DNA of 64,000 bases from Membranipora membranacea (GCA_914767715.1 OU612070.1:22990025-23054024), one strand, 5' to 3'. Counted from the stretch's first letter, positions 10,901-21,092 are shown. Program-made: numbers and translations. The notes: generated by a model not told the origin, from the letters alone.

Positions 10901-13820
10901 ATGACTGCAGGAGTAGTGATGATAACTTACAGAAGTCTGACTCAAGAACAGTATAATGGAGTGTGGCATCATCCCATCTCTCCACAACATTGTACTCTGT
11001 GTTAATCGCTTTTCTCTTCACCCTGCGGTGTGATGCCGGCTATAAGGCAAATTAAAAAAATGCTACGTGTTTAGTACAATAGAACTTCAAGGCATCATCC
11101 CTAGGTTGGTTAATTTCATGGTTTTATAGTAGTTGGTTGTAGGATTAGATGGGTATGGCAGCATTGCTAGTATTGGCAGGTCGAGAATTGTATGATATAA
11201 GTTGGCTAGTTCCTAGAAGGAAGGGCGTGAGTGTAAAAGAGACTCATCATGACACCTTTGTATCCAAAGTGGAGCCAATTCCCTATTCAAAGCCAAAAAA
11301 AACAAATAATGAAACACTGCAATGAATATTCCTTTACGGTGTTAGGATGTATCTTTCTTTGTAATGTAGCACCAAACACATTTTTTATGGCCAAAATCCA
11401 TTATTGTTTAATGATGCGAAAATAAACCTACATAAACAGTAGCATTTCCAAGTCATACACCCACAAGGAAATGCAGATTAAGTAGTGAAATTATCATGAT
11501 GAGAATGAACATTTGGGCAGTGCAACAATAAGCCACCTGAATCATCAGCCGAAACAGAAATGAGGTGTGCAGTTAATTTACCAAGTGGAGATATTACGAG
11601 GATACTTGTCATGGTACCATGTTTTCTGGTACACTGATTAATGAGAGTGTATCCTTTTAACGATGTTTATCTTATGTATTCAGTCATTATTTGGTGTCCA
11701 AATTAAGTTCAATCAAACGGAACAGGGTCCCCTTCAAAGGCAGGTACAAGTAGTTATGTCTCACAGGATGAGCCGTAGGATTAGCATCATCGTAGCATTG
11801 GATTAACAGATATGCCCGGATGAATGTGTCTTAGATGACACATAGTAGCAATAACACAGTCTTGATAGCTGATGGATTAGATCATGTCCACCTATTGCGT
11901 AATTCATAATGTTTGGAAGTTTTGCTGTTCTATAGGATGTCTTATCACATGCCAGCATATTTTAAGGTATGGAGTTGTTGGCTCATACCATCATTTCCAA
12001 CAAAATGATGATTTTGTTGTTTGAAATGCCCCCTCCCCTTGTCAAGGACGACCATCATCAAAATTAGTTGTGGTTGGCATTAAATTATAAATATTGCTGA
12101 TTGATACGGAAAACAGTAAGTTGTTAAATTGATGATTATCAGATGACAAATATTGGAATATTATCAGTTCATACCGTTGTTGCTGGTGTCCTGTGAGCAG
12201 TGCCTATCTCATAGTCCAGCACATCTCCTCTCATTATACCCGGGATTATCTGGTTAAAGTTTACAGTACCCAGAGTGACGTAATCACTGTATCCCAACAA
12301 CTGATCGTTCTGTACATCTTGCTACAAAACAGTTGAAAATCGCAATTACAAAACCTCGAAATTAAAACTACAAAAACTAGTTGAAAATCAGTTCGGTTTC
12401 GGTTGTGGCTCTGCCATATTGAATTACCAGCAGGTCTAAAGCCATAACATTTAGCATAATTAATATTGATCAGTTATTAGCCTACTGTCACAGTTTCTCC
12501 TGAATTCAATCAGTGGTGGGTGATATGTTAGTTAGTAAATGGGACACCAGTGCACCTGCTACAACATGATCATAATATTGGTATGACCCGACCCACTATA
12601 TGGCCCGTGCATGCACACACACAAACATTTAAATATCATTCGTGGTGCCAGAGATACAGTTTTGCCAAAGTTTACCCTACTACATAATCAGAAACGTATA
12701 TTCCTTCTTATTATAACTGCGACAACAGAGCATAACCATCTGTGAAATTTACTGAAATCTACTGAAGAACAGTAATTTTGTTTTTATTCGATTTGGCTTG
12801 AAAGATGGCCATCCCTTGGCCTTTCGACCGGTTATACTAAGGCATATCTTAGCAGCACCATAAACAAATTAAATGTGGAACAGCTGAGATGAGGGCAGTT
12901 AAACTGGTCATAGAATAGATAAGATCATCTCATTTCTTTCTCATTTCCTTCGGAAAAATCAATTTGATCAAACATTTAATCTAGCATACCGAGTGGGACT
13001 GACAACAGTGAATAACGAAAGGAAGCACACCACACAACAAGAGCACAGATGACTACCAAATTCATGAAGAAGTTTGCCACCAGACGTCTCGCCAAGCTGC
13101 TCAACCTAGAACTCAACTAGAACAATCACAGATTTCTGTTACAGGTTGGTGGTCAGAAAAGCCTTAAACATATTCAGCGTGTGCAGTTTGTACCTCGCCT
13201 GACCTTCCTATACTGAGCTAGGCCATAATGGGAAGTCAGGTCTAGAGAAAGATGCTGGGACCCATAATACTCAAGCCATGCCCTTTATCATGCCATTTTT
13301 ACTTAAAAGTAATATATATTTTAGTATTGATCAATTCAATGTTGTAGTTACATACCCTCGTAATCCTTTGCTCGTTGATTCCATTGAGGTTCAGTACTCT
13401 TTTCCTCCTGACAGTTTGGGCATAGGAAGCCTCCAGCTACAACAAATGAGAGTCAAATATAGAAAAAAATTGTGGTAAAGTGGTAATGTAAATAATATCG
13501 GTTCCCCCTATGTATCCTTTCATCTCATCAAAAGTTATCATCAAACTCGGCTTCTGTACAGCACTCAGACAATCAGAATATTTGTCGTCACTGAAGTAGG
13601 ATTCAACTTTCTGAGGAGTATTATAAATTTAGTCCGGGAGATTCAATTTCTAATTTGAAAATCTGCACAAATTATAAATTTTTAAATTACTTACATCTTC
13701 GATCTGTTTGGGTGTCAAACCCGGGCCACGATTCACTTGTATTTGCCCTTGTCCCTTGACATTTTGATACACTGTAACGACAATAATTAAAAATACCAAT
13801 ATGTTTCTAGAGCACCACAT
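1..13820 (-). CDS. Secreted astacin metalloprotease with EGF, CUB, MAM and TSP1 domains (3' end outside window)
   Basis: Nineteen coding exons fit with matching phases: 13820-13695, 13436-13356, 12321-12175, 11039-10931, 10464-10389, 9906-9762, 9042-8842, 8425-8197, 7863-7774, 7609-7456, 7118-6898, 6565-6362, 5996-5800, 5379-5280, 4184-3972, 3682-3520, 2988-2835, 2418-2328 and 1941-1, giving at least 1,547 residues. The start has a hydrophobic signal peptide (ILVFLIIVVTVY). Residues 43-118 look like a propeptide with an RGD-V aspartate-switch-like motif, and a basic RRVKRKAI site follows at about 122-130. The zinc site HEFLHALGFGHEHER (residues 234-248) and Met-turn SIMHY (288-292) define an active astacin. 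Next come EGF (about 345-378), CUB (380-495), EGF (497-527), MAM (528-693), a short linker, MAM (about 718-900) and TSP1 repeats from 901. It is probably a secreted matrix or developmental protease. The domains are clear; its substrate is unknown. The stop codon lies beyond base 1. Confidence 0.93.
3314..3403. repeat. Imperfect palindromic element (MITE-like), intronic
   Basis: The stretch reads GGCTGTTGGGAAGAAAAG / CTTTTCCCACCATCTAATC-type with outer arms GCCTATGTGTTTGC and GCCAACACATTTGCC, so it can fold into a hairpin of nearly 90 nt. A related palindrome lies at 5451-5526. Both are in introns of the astacin gene and look like copies of one small inverted-repeat family. No clear target duplication was found. 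Confidence 0.55.
4195..4345 (-). repeat. In-frame minisatellite beside the MAM2 acceptor
   Basis: Three to four units of 45, 45 and 51 bp, built of a TTATTG-repeat stretch plus CATGACTTCTGTAGATG-like sequence, lie directly upstream of exon 4184-3972 on the minus strand. Every unit length is a multiple of three and the frame stays open into the exon (units read DVIVIVIG-DHMTSV). The exon's acceptor CTGTAG is the last unit's copy. The most distal unit, ending at about 4325, also keeps an AG, while the two middle units have GG instead. It could therefore serve as an alternative 47-codon extension or be purely intronic. Confidence 0.7.
4793..4956 (-). other. Possible alternative terminal exon of the astacin gene
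   Basis: On the minus strand a good acceptor (CTTTACTGCAG) at about 4957 is followed by an open frame of about 54 codons in the phase left by exon 5379-5280, ending in TGA at 4793-4795. If used, it would end the protein after the first MAM domain and give a form without MAM2 or TSP1 repeats. No donor in the correct phase is visible, so it is not placed in the main model. The translated piece resembles no domain I recognise, and an open frame this short can occur by chance. Confidence 0.25.
5451..5526. repeat. Palindromic element related to 3314-3403
   Basis: The arms TAGCCAATGCGTTGGCT...GATTGGCTG and CAGCCAATC...AGCCAACACATTGGCTA are inverted copies around a short centre TTTTTCCCGCC. It lies in the intron between the two last exons of the first MAM domain. 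Shared core words (GATTGGCTG, GAGCCAACACAT) link it to the copy at 3314-3403. Confidence 0.6.
8534..8637. mobile_element. Short MITE with 9-bp target duplication (Mutator-like)
   Basis: A 104-bp element in an astacin intron with inverted ends TAGACCAAGTTTGGTCC and GGATTAAACTTGATCTA. It is flanked on both sides by the same nine bases, GTGCATTAC. A related copy with 9-bp flanks sits at 26478-26638. Nine-base duplications are typical of Mutator-like elements, but assignment from this alone is an inference. Confidence 0.65.
8842..9042 (-). other. Catalytic exon of the astacin domain (zinc site and Met-turn)
   Basis: This 67-codon exon of the astacin gene holds the zinc motif HExxHxxGxxHExxR, with all three histidines and the glutamate present, followed by PDRD. 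It ends just after the Met-turn SIMHY, whose tyrosine is the fifth zinc ligand in astacins. The enzyme therefore looks catalytically intact. The flanking acceptor (TTTTCTAG) and donor (GTGAGT) are both good matches to consensus, and the exon is phase 0 at both ends. Confidence 0.92.
10178..10380. repeat. Minisatellite (CACACTTGTGATRTGTG-type units), intronic
   Basis: About eleven degenerate units of roughly 16-20 bp built on CACACTTGTGAT and GTGTGCA lie just beyond the splice donor of exon 10464-10389 of the astacin gene. Open frames through it on the minus strand are a by-product of the repeat and carry no domain. Confidence 0.75.
10752..10905. repeat. 56-bp tandem repeat, about 2.7 copies, intronic
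   Basis: The word GGCTTGGCCTGAGGTCAGCC recurs at 56-bp steps (CTTGGCC at 10761, 10817 and 10873), with only a few changes between copies. It lies in the intron just downstream of the astacin exon 11039-10931. High identity between units points to recent duplication. Confidence 0.85.
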
Positions 13821-15358
13821 TGTGCACCTTGAGCACTTGAAGCCGAGTAAATGAGTGAAAACAGATTGTTCACAAAACATCAACAAGCTTGGGGTAGATC
13901 TGGTACGGCTAATTAAGCAGAAGGCAGGTCTGAGCCTCATTTCTGTCACCGTCCACCTTACATCACTGCTGGTGCACTCAGCAATCAGTGGTTTGGAACC
14001 GCTGAATCATTTTCAAAATAAAATATTCCGGAAAGAGATATATTGGCGAGAAGGTTGTATGTTTGAAATGCTAAATAAAAGTAGGGATCTGTGATGTGTT
14101 TTTATACACAGGGGTGGCTTCATGCTGCTGGGGCCGGTCATGAGGAGGTTGTACTAGGGAAAGCCTAAAAACAGCGCTTGACTCATGGTTTCTAGCTTAA
14201 GACCTGTGTGTTGTGTGCGCAGTGGTATGGGCACTACTGTATGTTGTATGTTTATTTATTGTTGAGAGTTGAGAGATGAGTAAAAGAGATCTTGCACTCA
14301 AAGCTTATTAACCCGATATATTGGCTCGCCTGGTTTCACAGAAACTTACTACTGACGCGTAAGTAGGTCTGACTACGATATCATCCCTTAACTTTTGAAA
14401 TTGGATGTTTCTTAATCGGTTGAACTTAAACCTGAAAAAATAGTCATACTTGAGTATGTCACAGAAAATAGGACCAAGTTGAGAACTGAGGATTTTCTGG
14501 CCTGCTGATGACGCCTACCATTCACAGCTCCCGTTACCTGCAGTCAACATTAAAACTTCACTTTCGCATTTCAGCACTTTAATCTCAATCAGGTTTCAAT
14601 TTTCACAGTAGACTACCTCTACTTCAAATTTCTGCTATTGCTAATACTGCAATGACATATTATTGTTGCTTTGGCCAAATCAACGTGTTGCTGGTTTGTT
14701 CATTGGAGTACCAGGTCAGACTACATAAACTAAGGTGATCTAAAACTACCAGGTTATTGCAGCTGGGGGCCTGAGTCTGAAGAATCTCTGGACCTCCTGA
14801 TCCAGAGCAAGAACATGTAGCTCCCTTCGAAAAGCGTTTTTAGGGATTGCCATTCTATACCTGTTTGTTTTATATAGAAAATTGTTTAATTTATTAAATT
14901 ATTTAAAACTAGTAAAATATCCAAGAACAGTTAGATTTCCAAAACCAGTAAGAATAAAAAACGAGTAATATTTCCAAAAATACTCATCGTATAAGTATCA
15001 AAATTGTTTATTATTTTGTTACAATTGAGTTTTGATGATTTTTATAGGACAGCAAATTGAAACTCCAAGGGCGTGACGGTGAGAAGATTGTGAGGACAAT
15101 ATGAGGCATTTGCAATACATCCGTTATCATTTTTAAATAGCAGCTCAGACAAAAATATTTTCAAAATAATTCCTATCGATACCATGCAAGTCTATAGCAA
15201 AGTCATGGCAATAACAAACAGTCCGGCAATGGCAAATGCGCAAGCAGTATCTAAGGACTATCAAAAGTAGGGCGTGCATTGCAAGGCTAACAGAAAAGAA
15301 ATAAAATGACATCACATCCACAATCACCTGTGTAATTACCCAAGACGCACCAGATGTG

Positions 15359-15605
15359 TGACCAGTGAAGTGTAGTAGTGAGTGATGGCCAGTTCTGTGA
15401 TCCACAACATGTTACAATGCTGTAAAAGTGTGTCCCGATCCGTCCAAGCCTTCTGCTTCTGACTGCGCTTAGAGAGGTCGTCAAGATACCATCTATGCTG
15501 AGTGCTCACAGGATCTGCGTTTCCACTGGTAATAGCTAAACATGATTGGGGTGTCCCTCGGGCAATAAATAACAATACATCTACATGACATCGCACCGAA
15601 TGATC
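15359..15605 (-). CDS. Possible exon of an unrecognised gene
   Basis: On the minus strand a good acceptor (TGTATTTTCCAG) at 15606 is followed by about 82 open codons ending near a GTAATT donor at 15359. The translation has a polar stretch with DPVSTQHRWYLDDLSKRSQK and no low-complexity bias. A second open stretch lies just upstream at about 15704-15825 (SVKTERLEHYRQAG...), but its phase does not join cleanly and its best donor would be GC. I do not recognise a family, and no start or stop can be placed. It may be a real gene fragment or chance. Confidence 0.25.
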
Positions 15606-16257
15606 TGGAAAATACACAGACACGTAAACATCACATTAACATCCTAAGGCAGCTAATTACAATCATACAGTAATAGTCCTCAACTTGCCTTAAAATTCCA
15701 GGATATTCAGACGCAACTTTGGGAGAGGCATAATGATGAATGGTGTAAGCGTTGGTTGTTGTCGATCCTGCCTGTCTGTAGTGCTCCAGTCGCTCAGTCT
15801 TGACACTTCTACTATAAGTAAGATAGCTGTTCCGCCAACCACATTAATCTGCTTCAGCCTCCCTCAGGCCAATCAAGTCTGAGTAGCAGAAGGGGAAGGC
15901 TTGCAGCTCCTGCATCTACTCTACTCCTCCAGCTTTCATTGTCTTCATTTTCAAAAACGGACAGAATTATGTTCATTGTCAGTGCTCAGTAGATCATAAT
16001 GGGTCTGCCATGAGATAATCCCTTGCTTGCTGCCATGTCAATGAAAGGATGATAACTGTACAAGCTAAGCTTACATAGCATATTGTTTATTGTCAAAGCT
16101 ATAATCAAAGCGATAAGTTGAACACCATCTAATAATGAGTGAATGTCATGCTATATCAGGAAAGCCATTGGAGGCCTTGTCAAGCTTTATCATTGACAAA
16201 TTTCATCATTGACAGAATTAAGGATCATTATCATTAGATATACAACTTTCACCCGTT

Positions 16258-16348
16258 TTGCCGGCATTCGGATTTGCTCCCTCCCAAATGATTGTGGAGG
16301 AAGGGGGAGCAAGTCCGAATGCAGGCAACCTGGACCAAGCTTGATCTA
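16258..16348. mobile_element. Partial copy of the GATCAAG-ended MITE
   Basis: The right end (AATGCAGGCAACCTGGACCA then AGCTTGATCTA) matches the ends at 8637 and 26638. The interior is an inverted repeat (GGATTTGCTCCCTCC against GGGGGAGCAAGTCC). The left end is not recognisable and no target duplication is seen, so this copy is probably truncated. Confidence 0.45.
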
Positions 16349-17585
16349 CTCTATAGAGGGGTAAATAAATGTTAGCTCGAGTTCAGTCGAGATGTTAGCC
16401 GGCGCTTGGTTTTGGCTAGCTGAGTTGGGATTCTATACAAACAAAAGAAAGTGTGCCTTAATATTAGCTAGGTGTAAATTTAGCTTTATTAAGAATGTGT
16501 CAAGTAGCAAACATTTCCTCTGCAAATACTTGAATCCTCAATGGTAGGCTTTGTCTGAAACTGAGACTGAAACTGGCTGATGTGCGGAGAAATATCAATG
16601 ATTATCAGCCCACTAACTCATTCAAAGTTGAGAGGCCCTCCAACAGCATAAAATCAGCCAGAACACTTAATAGCTGATAACTATAATAAGTTTGTTCCCT
16701 CTGTGATGGGAGGAAGACTTAAAATGCTGTGTATCAAGGTGCAAGTGCTTAGATACCCAACTTCTTCAATATCCCTCCGCTACCACAGTGGGCAAAACTG
16801 TTCTAGCTGGTGACAGTGCCTTATATAATGGTATATATTCACACAACACCCTTTATCAATAATCTATAATTAACTCGAATTGTGTTGTTCACCATAATTC
16901 CTGCCGTGGCATATCTCTCCTTCGTCGCTTGTATGTATGTTGTTTGTTCCTCCTAAAATCAGCAGCTTGTGATATACCAGAGTGAAGTGAATTCTACTAG
17001 GAAAACAGAGTTAGCAGTAAAATACACGGAAGTTAACTATAAAATGATACTAAATTTTATTTCAAAAATTAGAGTATTTATAAAAATAAATTTATCCTGA
17101 AAAGTTGAGAACTGAAGCAATGGAATGGAACACAATGACAAAAAAATATTTGTGGTTGTGGCAAAAAATCTAAATAAATCTCTGAAGGATCTTATCGCAT
17201 TGGGGAGACGTCACATTGTACATGGCAAAAATTTACTCAATGTCTTTATTTTATATATAGATTCCCAAATCAGCTAGTCAACAAACAGCTAACATTAAAT
17301 GACCCTCTAACCATCTAGACTAAATTCTAGCTAACATTTTACGCCCTCCTTGGTTATGAGTGATGAAAAAAAATCATAATTGTAGCTAGTTAGGTATTCT
17401 TTAAAAATTCACACACTGTAATATTAAATATCAAAATAATAAAAATTAGCTTTGGATTTGTTTCAAGATCAGCAACTGATCTAATCTAAGTGCTTAGTCA
17501 ACCCCACCCTTTCACAATAATTTTCTCCTGTCCATAAAAGCCTGCTATTTTACAGATACTACCGTAGAACCACCATGCTTCTCTG

Positions 17586-17970
17586 CAGTGGCGTATTTTA
17601 CCACTCACGGCCCACAGATTTCCGTGAGTGGTTGAATAGCTCAGTATGTAGAGCGTCCGCCTAATAAACACCGTACATAAGATTGTTGTGGGTTCGAATC
17701 CCAGCAAGGTCAGTTTTTTTTCAAATGGGTGCTTTATAACTGGAGCATTTTTACCGTAATCTTCTACTGCTATTGAGTTGTTTTCTGAAAGTACCCAACA
17801 GCTCAGTGAGCTGTTGAAATACCTCTCTGCTTGCACTATTTTGCTACCGATATGCAAAAATTTCCGTGGTGGGAGGGCGCTTAAGCGCCCCTCCCACACC
17901 CTCCCCGCCCGATTATTATGCTCATCTCTGAAAAGTCAGTGAGTGAAATTTTTTAGAATATACGCCCCTG
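17586..17970 (+). mobile_element. hAT-type MITE carrying a tRNA-Ile-like sequence, copy 1
   Basis: A 385-bp element begins CAGTGGCGTATTTTA and ends TATACGCCCCTG. These are inverted ends of the CAGNG type, and the element is flanked on both sides by CTTCTCTG, a perfect 8-bp duplication as made by hAT transposases. Inside, at 17631-17712, is a tRNA-like stretch with A box TAGCTCAGTATGTAGAG, anticodon loop CTAATAA and B box GGTTCGAATCC. The 3' part contains GGTGGGAGGGCGCTTAAGCGCCCCTCCCAC, an inverted repeat (each half under 20 bases). A second copy lies at 51328-51741 in the other direction. It has no transposase of its own. Confidence 0.88.
17631..17712 (+). other. tRNA-Ile-like internal promoter within hAT MITE copy 1
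   Basis: The stretch has a D arm (GCTC...GAGC), an anticodon loop CTAATAA that would read AAT (isoleucine), and a T arm GTGGG-TTCGAAT-CCCAG. The acceptor arms pair poorly, and the 3' half of the anticodon arm is disrupted by about ten extra bases. It is a tRNA-derived sequence with Pol III A and B boxes and is unlikely to be a functional tRNA. Confidence 0.7.
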
Positions 17971-18530
17971 CTTCTCTGCATGTTTTTTCACTCATAACTT
18001 CCGAGCTAATTGGTCAATCACATTCTTATTTTCACATTAATCCATCAATGTCTCAAATTTCGAGGATAGATGCGCATAACTTCCTGAGATATAACCAGAT
18101 AAAATTGCTCCTCTTGATTTTGTTTATTTGCTTGTTTTGATGGCAGGTCACATGACTTGTCCCATCCCAACGTTAGTTCAGTTTTATGAAAATATTGGCT
18201 GTTATAATATTAGCTTTCATAGTAGCGATAAAGATAGCTTAGGAAACTGCATTTGCGTTTTTCTACAAACTTCATGCATTTCCATGTGCAATATCCATCT
18301 GTGTAGCACTATAATACTCCTTTCGGTAAGGTGGTAAATATAATGCATTGATAACATCGGTTGACATTATGCCTTGGAAAGTGGAAACTGTACACAATAT
18401 GTGTGACACCCCGATCCAGCTGGTATGGATCCCACCATGATAGGAGTTGTATCACATTGCCAGACTTGAAAAACAGATCATTTGCACTGAGACAACTTAC
18501 CCATTAGGTGAGGTGACACATTTAATAACC

Positions 18531-21092
18531 ATGAAGTTGGCGATAATTCTAGCAAGCCTTGTAACAGTTGCTTTGGTAAGTAAACGCTAACGAAATGAAG
18601 TCATGTTGGTTAAGAATGTTGGTTAAAATCGCAAGGGTTAGTCACCTACCACATCGTGGTGGCGAAATAGTGTGTGCCTTAAGGGCGAGGCTGCAATGTC
18701 TGCGCCAATTTGCTCTCAGTTTTGTAGGCAGGTCGGAGCACACCTGGGGGTCCAACAACTCACAGTAGTCAGTGGACTGCAGTGGGATTCGAACCCACGG
18801 CCTTCAACACAGGCATGCTGAAGGACCGGCGATCTAACCACTGAGCCACCTCCTACGTTCAAGCCTGTCAGCGGGTCAATTGGGGGGATGGAGTTTCTTT
18901 TATCCAGGCTGTCATTTAAGAATATACCTACAGGTTATTAAGCCCAACAAGAGTTTTGGAGGGGGAGGGAGCAGGAATCAGTATATCAGTATGCCGATTT
19001 CTGCTGTAACTTTTGAGGAGTTATATCGAGGTATGACGGTTTATGTCCAAATTAGTATGCCGGAAATGAGGGGGGGATGATTGCGAAGGGTTAAGAGCTT
19101 TGGCGGCTCAAACCAAGGATTTCAAGAAATCCTTGCTCAAACTAGTTTTACGAATGTTTTTGTGTTATTTAGCTTTATGGTAATTACATAGGAGGCGTAT
19201 CTAGCCTGGGCAGGCTGTCGGGGGTGGGTGGGGGAGAGTGTATCCCGACAGCCTGCCCAGTATCACTTGTCCATGCTGTCTTCTCACTTTAACTCGTTCT
19301 TGTGAAGTACTACTGTTGTCTTCAAATGATTATCTTGGTCATTGATAAACCAACAGGTAAAAGTAATGATTTAGTGCACTGATATATATTCATATCAATG
19401 TTTTAATGTCATCTTTTTCAGGCACAATCGTGGGCCCAAACTTGGATGAACCCATTGAAGTCTATATTTGGAGAGAGACCACGCCCCTGTAAATCTAGTG
19501 GTGACTGTGACACCTTCCAGTGCTGCTTACACCAGCCTGCTGCATGGCATCATTATGTATTTGGATAGTAAGTATTATAATATCTGTACACTTGAATTAC
19601 CTTTTGGCTTTCGCACATACAGTATGGAAGCAGAATTCAGTCAAATACCTCAATCTGAAAATCAAACCAATGTGGCCGCGGTCTTATCAAAAGACCCATA
19701 GTCAGATGTCCCAGGGAGCTCCTCTCCACAAGGTTACTCAAATGTATTGAAAATCTTCCCTATGTTACCTCCTCTTATTTATTGTTTGTGAAGCAAGCAC
19801 CCCTTTGGTAATTTGTTGGAATGTTGACGGTTGGTCATACTCCATTTGCCACTAGCCCTCAACTGTATATATCAATCAGAAACATGCATCCTGTTGGTTG
19901 TTATGCAACTATTTTGCTGATAACACTACAAGACTCATGCCCGTATGAGCAGAATATAATACGCATATCATCAATTAAAGGAATTATACCAAATTGTAAA
20001 AACGTAAATGCAGCGAATGAACTCTGTCTGTCATTTGATCTAATCACAACAAAAACCTGTAATTTTGTAGGTTGTTGTGTACAGAGGTGGAAATGGAAAT
20101 AAATAAGTGCTAATACACCAAACATTGAGATCAATCCAAGCCAATCCGGCCGAGCAGGGGATCCGGGAGCCTAAATCTAAGAGCATGTTTTGACTGAAGC
20201 AAACAGTAAAGTAAAAGTAAACAAACCCTACAATACAACATAAACAAACTTATCCAAGTATATTAAGTGCACAGCAGTGATAGGTTATAAGTGCCTATAC
20301 ACTTATTGAAGGTGTATAGGCATTGATGTGAACTTCCTATACACCGTATAGGCCCATTTCCACCACTGGTTGTGTATAGATCGACCTTGAGATATTAATA
20401 TATTTATGACCAGGAGGTCATTGATATATGACTAACCTTGTGATATTATGATGATGGGCCGATGATAGATCATATCATCTTTAACTGATTAGCTTATAAT
20501 GATAGCGCATCACAACGAATTTGAGTCTACTAAACTTAGACCCACACCTGGAAGATAATATGTTCCACTGGTCAGCTAAAATTTCTTAATTGCACATCAA
20601 GACCTTTTCCCCACCTCTTCCCACTTTAAGTGAGAGTTTTTAAATCAAAAACTAAACTCGGGTTAATGCTGATAACTTAGTTGTCTTCCTATTTTTCACG
20701 TGAAAATAACTCCTTGTCCACACAGAGAGTGGCAAGTTTGTCGACAATAAACAATCATCCTGGTTATGTCCTATTGGAATCCCATGGACAAGGGTAATAC
20801 CTTTCAGGCATAGGGTTTAGGCGATACCAACAGTTGAAGGTTTAGTACCATCACTATTGTTTTGTAAATGTTTTACAGCTCTGGTATCTGTCAGCCCTCG
20901 CTCAAGGCAGGGGATTACTGTTCTGCGACAGGGAAGGCTGTTGCTGCATTTGGAACATCTGCATATTCTGGTCGCTGTCCATGTTCTGATGGGCTGGAAT
21001 GTACATCGTCTAGCACCCAGTTACTCAAGTACAACATCAAGGTCAATAAGTGCACAGCCCCAGAAGTTGAGGGCAGCGGCGAGGGTGAATAG
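18531..21092 (+). CDS. Small secreted cysteine-rich protein, prokineticin/colipase-like fold
   Basis: Three exons (18531-18575, 19422-19567, 20879-21092) join in phase to give 134 codons. The first exon is almost exactly a signal peptide (MKLAIILASLVTVALA). The mature part has ten cysteines in the order C-x6-C-x4-CC ... C-x8-C ... C-x-C-x5-C ... C. The core reads PCKSSGDCDTFQCC, then GICQPSLKAGDYC, then CPCSDGLEC. This spacing is that of the prokineticin/colipase/dickkopf-C fold, a family of extracellular signalling proteins and some venom components. The AVIT start of true prokineticins is absent. The acidic tail ends GSGEGE. Its receptor and role are unknown. Poly(A) signals AATAAA follow at 21246 and 21255. 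A tRNA-derived SINE lies antisense in intron 1. Confidence 0.85.
18640..18858 (-). mobile_element. tRNA-derived SINE in intron 1 of the prokineticin-like gene
   Basis: Read on the minus strand, the head has a Pol III A box TGGCTCAGTGGTTAGATCG (about 18830-18848) and B box GGGTTCGAATCCC (18784-18796). Between them is a long variable arm like that of Leu/Ser tRNAs. A non-tRNA body of about 120 bp follows, to about 18640. The acceptor arm no longer pairs, so this is a SINE and not a tRNA gene. The exact 3' end is not clear. Confidence 0.7.
19206..19260. repeat. Perfect 17-bp inverted repeat with G-rich loop
   Basis: The arms CTGGGCAGGCTGTCGGG and CCCGACAGCCTGCCCAG pair perfectly around a 21-base loop that contains GGTGGGTGGGGG. 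It lies in intron 1 of the prokineticin-like gene. A transcript could form a very stable stem. It may be the remnant of a tiny MITE. Confidence 0.85.
20290..20352. repeat. Cluster of short inverted repeats (GTGCCTATACAC type)
   Basis: GTGCCTATACAC and GTGTATAGGCAT form one hairpin, and CCTATACACCGTATAGG forms a second, adjacent one. They lie in intron 2 of the prokineticin-like gene. Both hairpins share the word CCTATACAC, which suggests internal duplication. Confidence 0.6.

Larger units (their letters stand above)
13821..18530. other. Intergenic region, mostly repeats; one weak coding-like patch
   Basis: This stretch lies between the start of the astacin gene and the prokineticin-like gene. 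It holds a MITE fragment near 16258-16348, scattered TTAGCTAG-type repeat words around 16360-17400, and a complete hAT-type MITE at 17586-17970. A minus-strand patch at 15345-15850 has long open frames that might be exons of an unrecognised gene. Nothing else is supportable. Confidence 0.6.

Noticed and set aside
17631-17712. Candidate tRNA-Ile gene
   Set aside because: The acceptor arm and the 3' anticodon arm are disrupted, and the whole lies inside a MITE; kept as a tRNA-derived promoter only.
18769-18858. Candidate tRNA gene on the minus strand
   Set aside because: A and B boxes are present but the acceptor arm does not pair and a SINE body follows.
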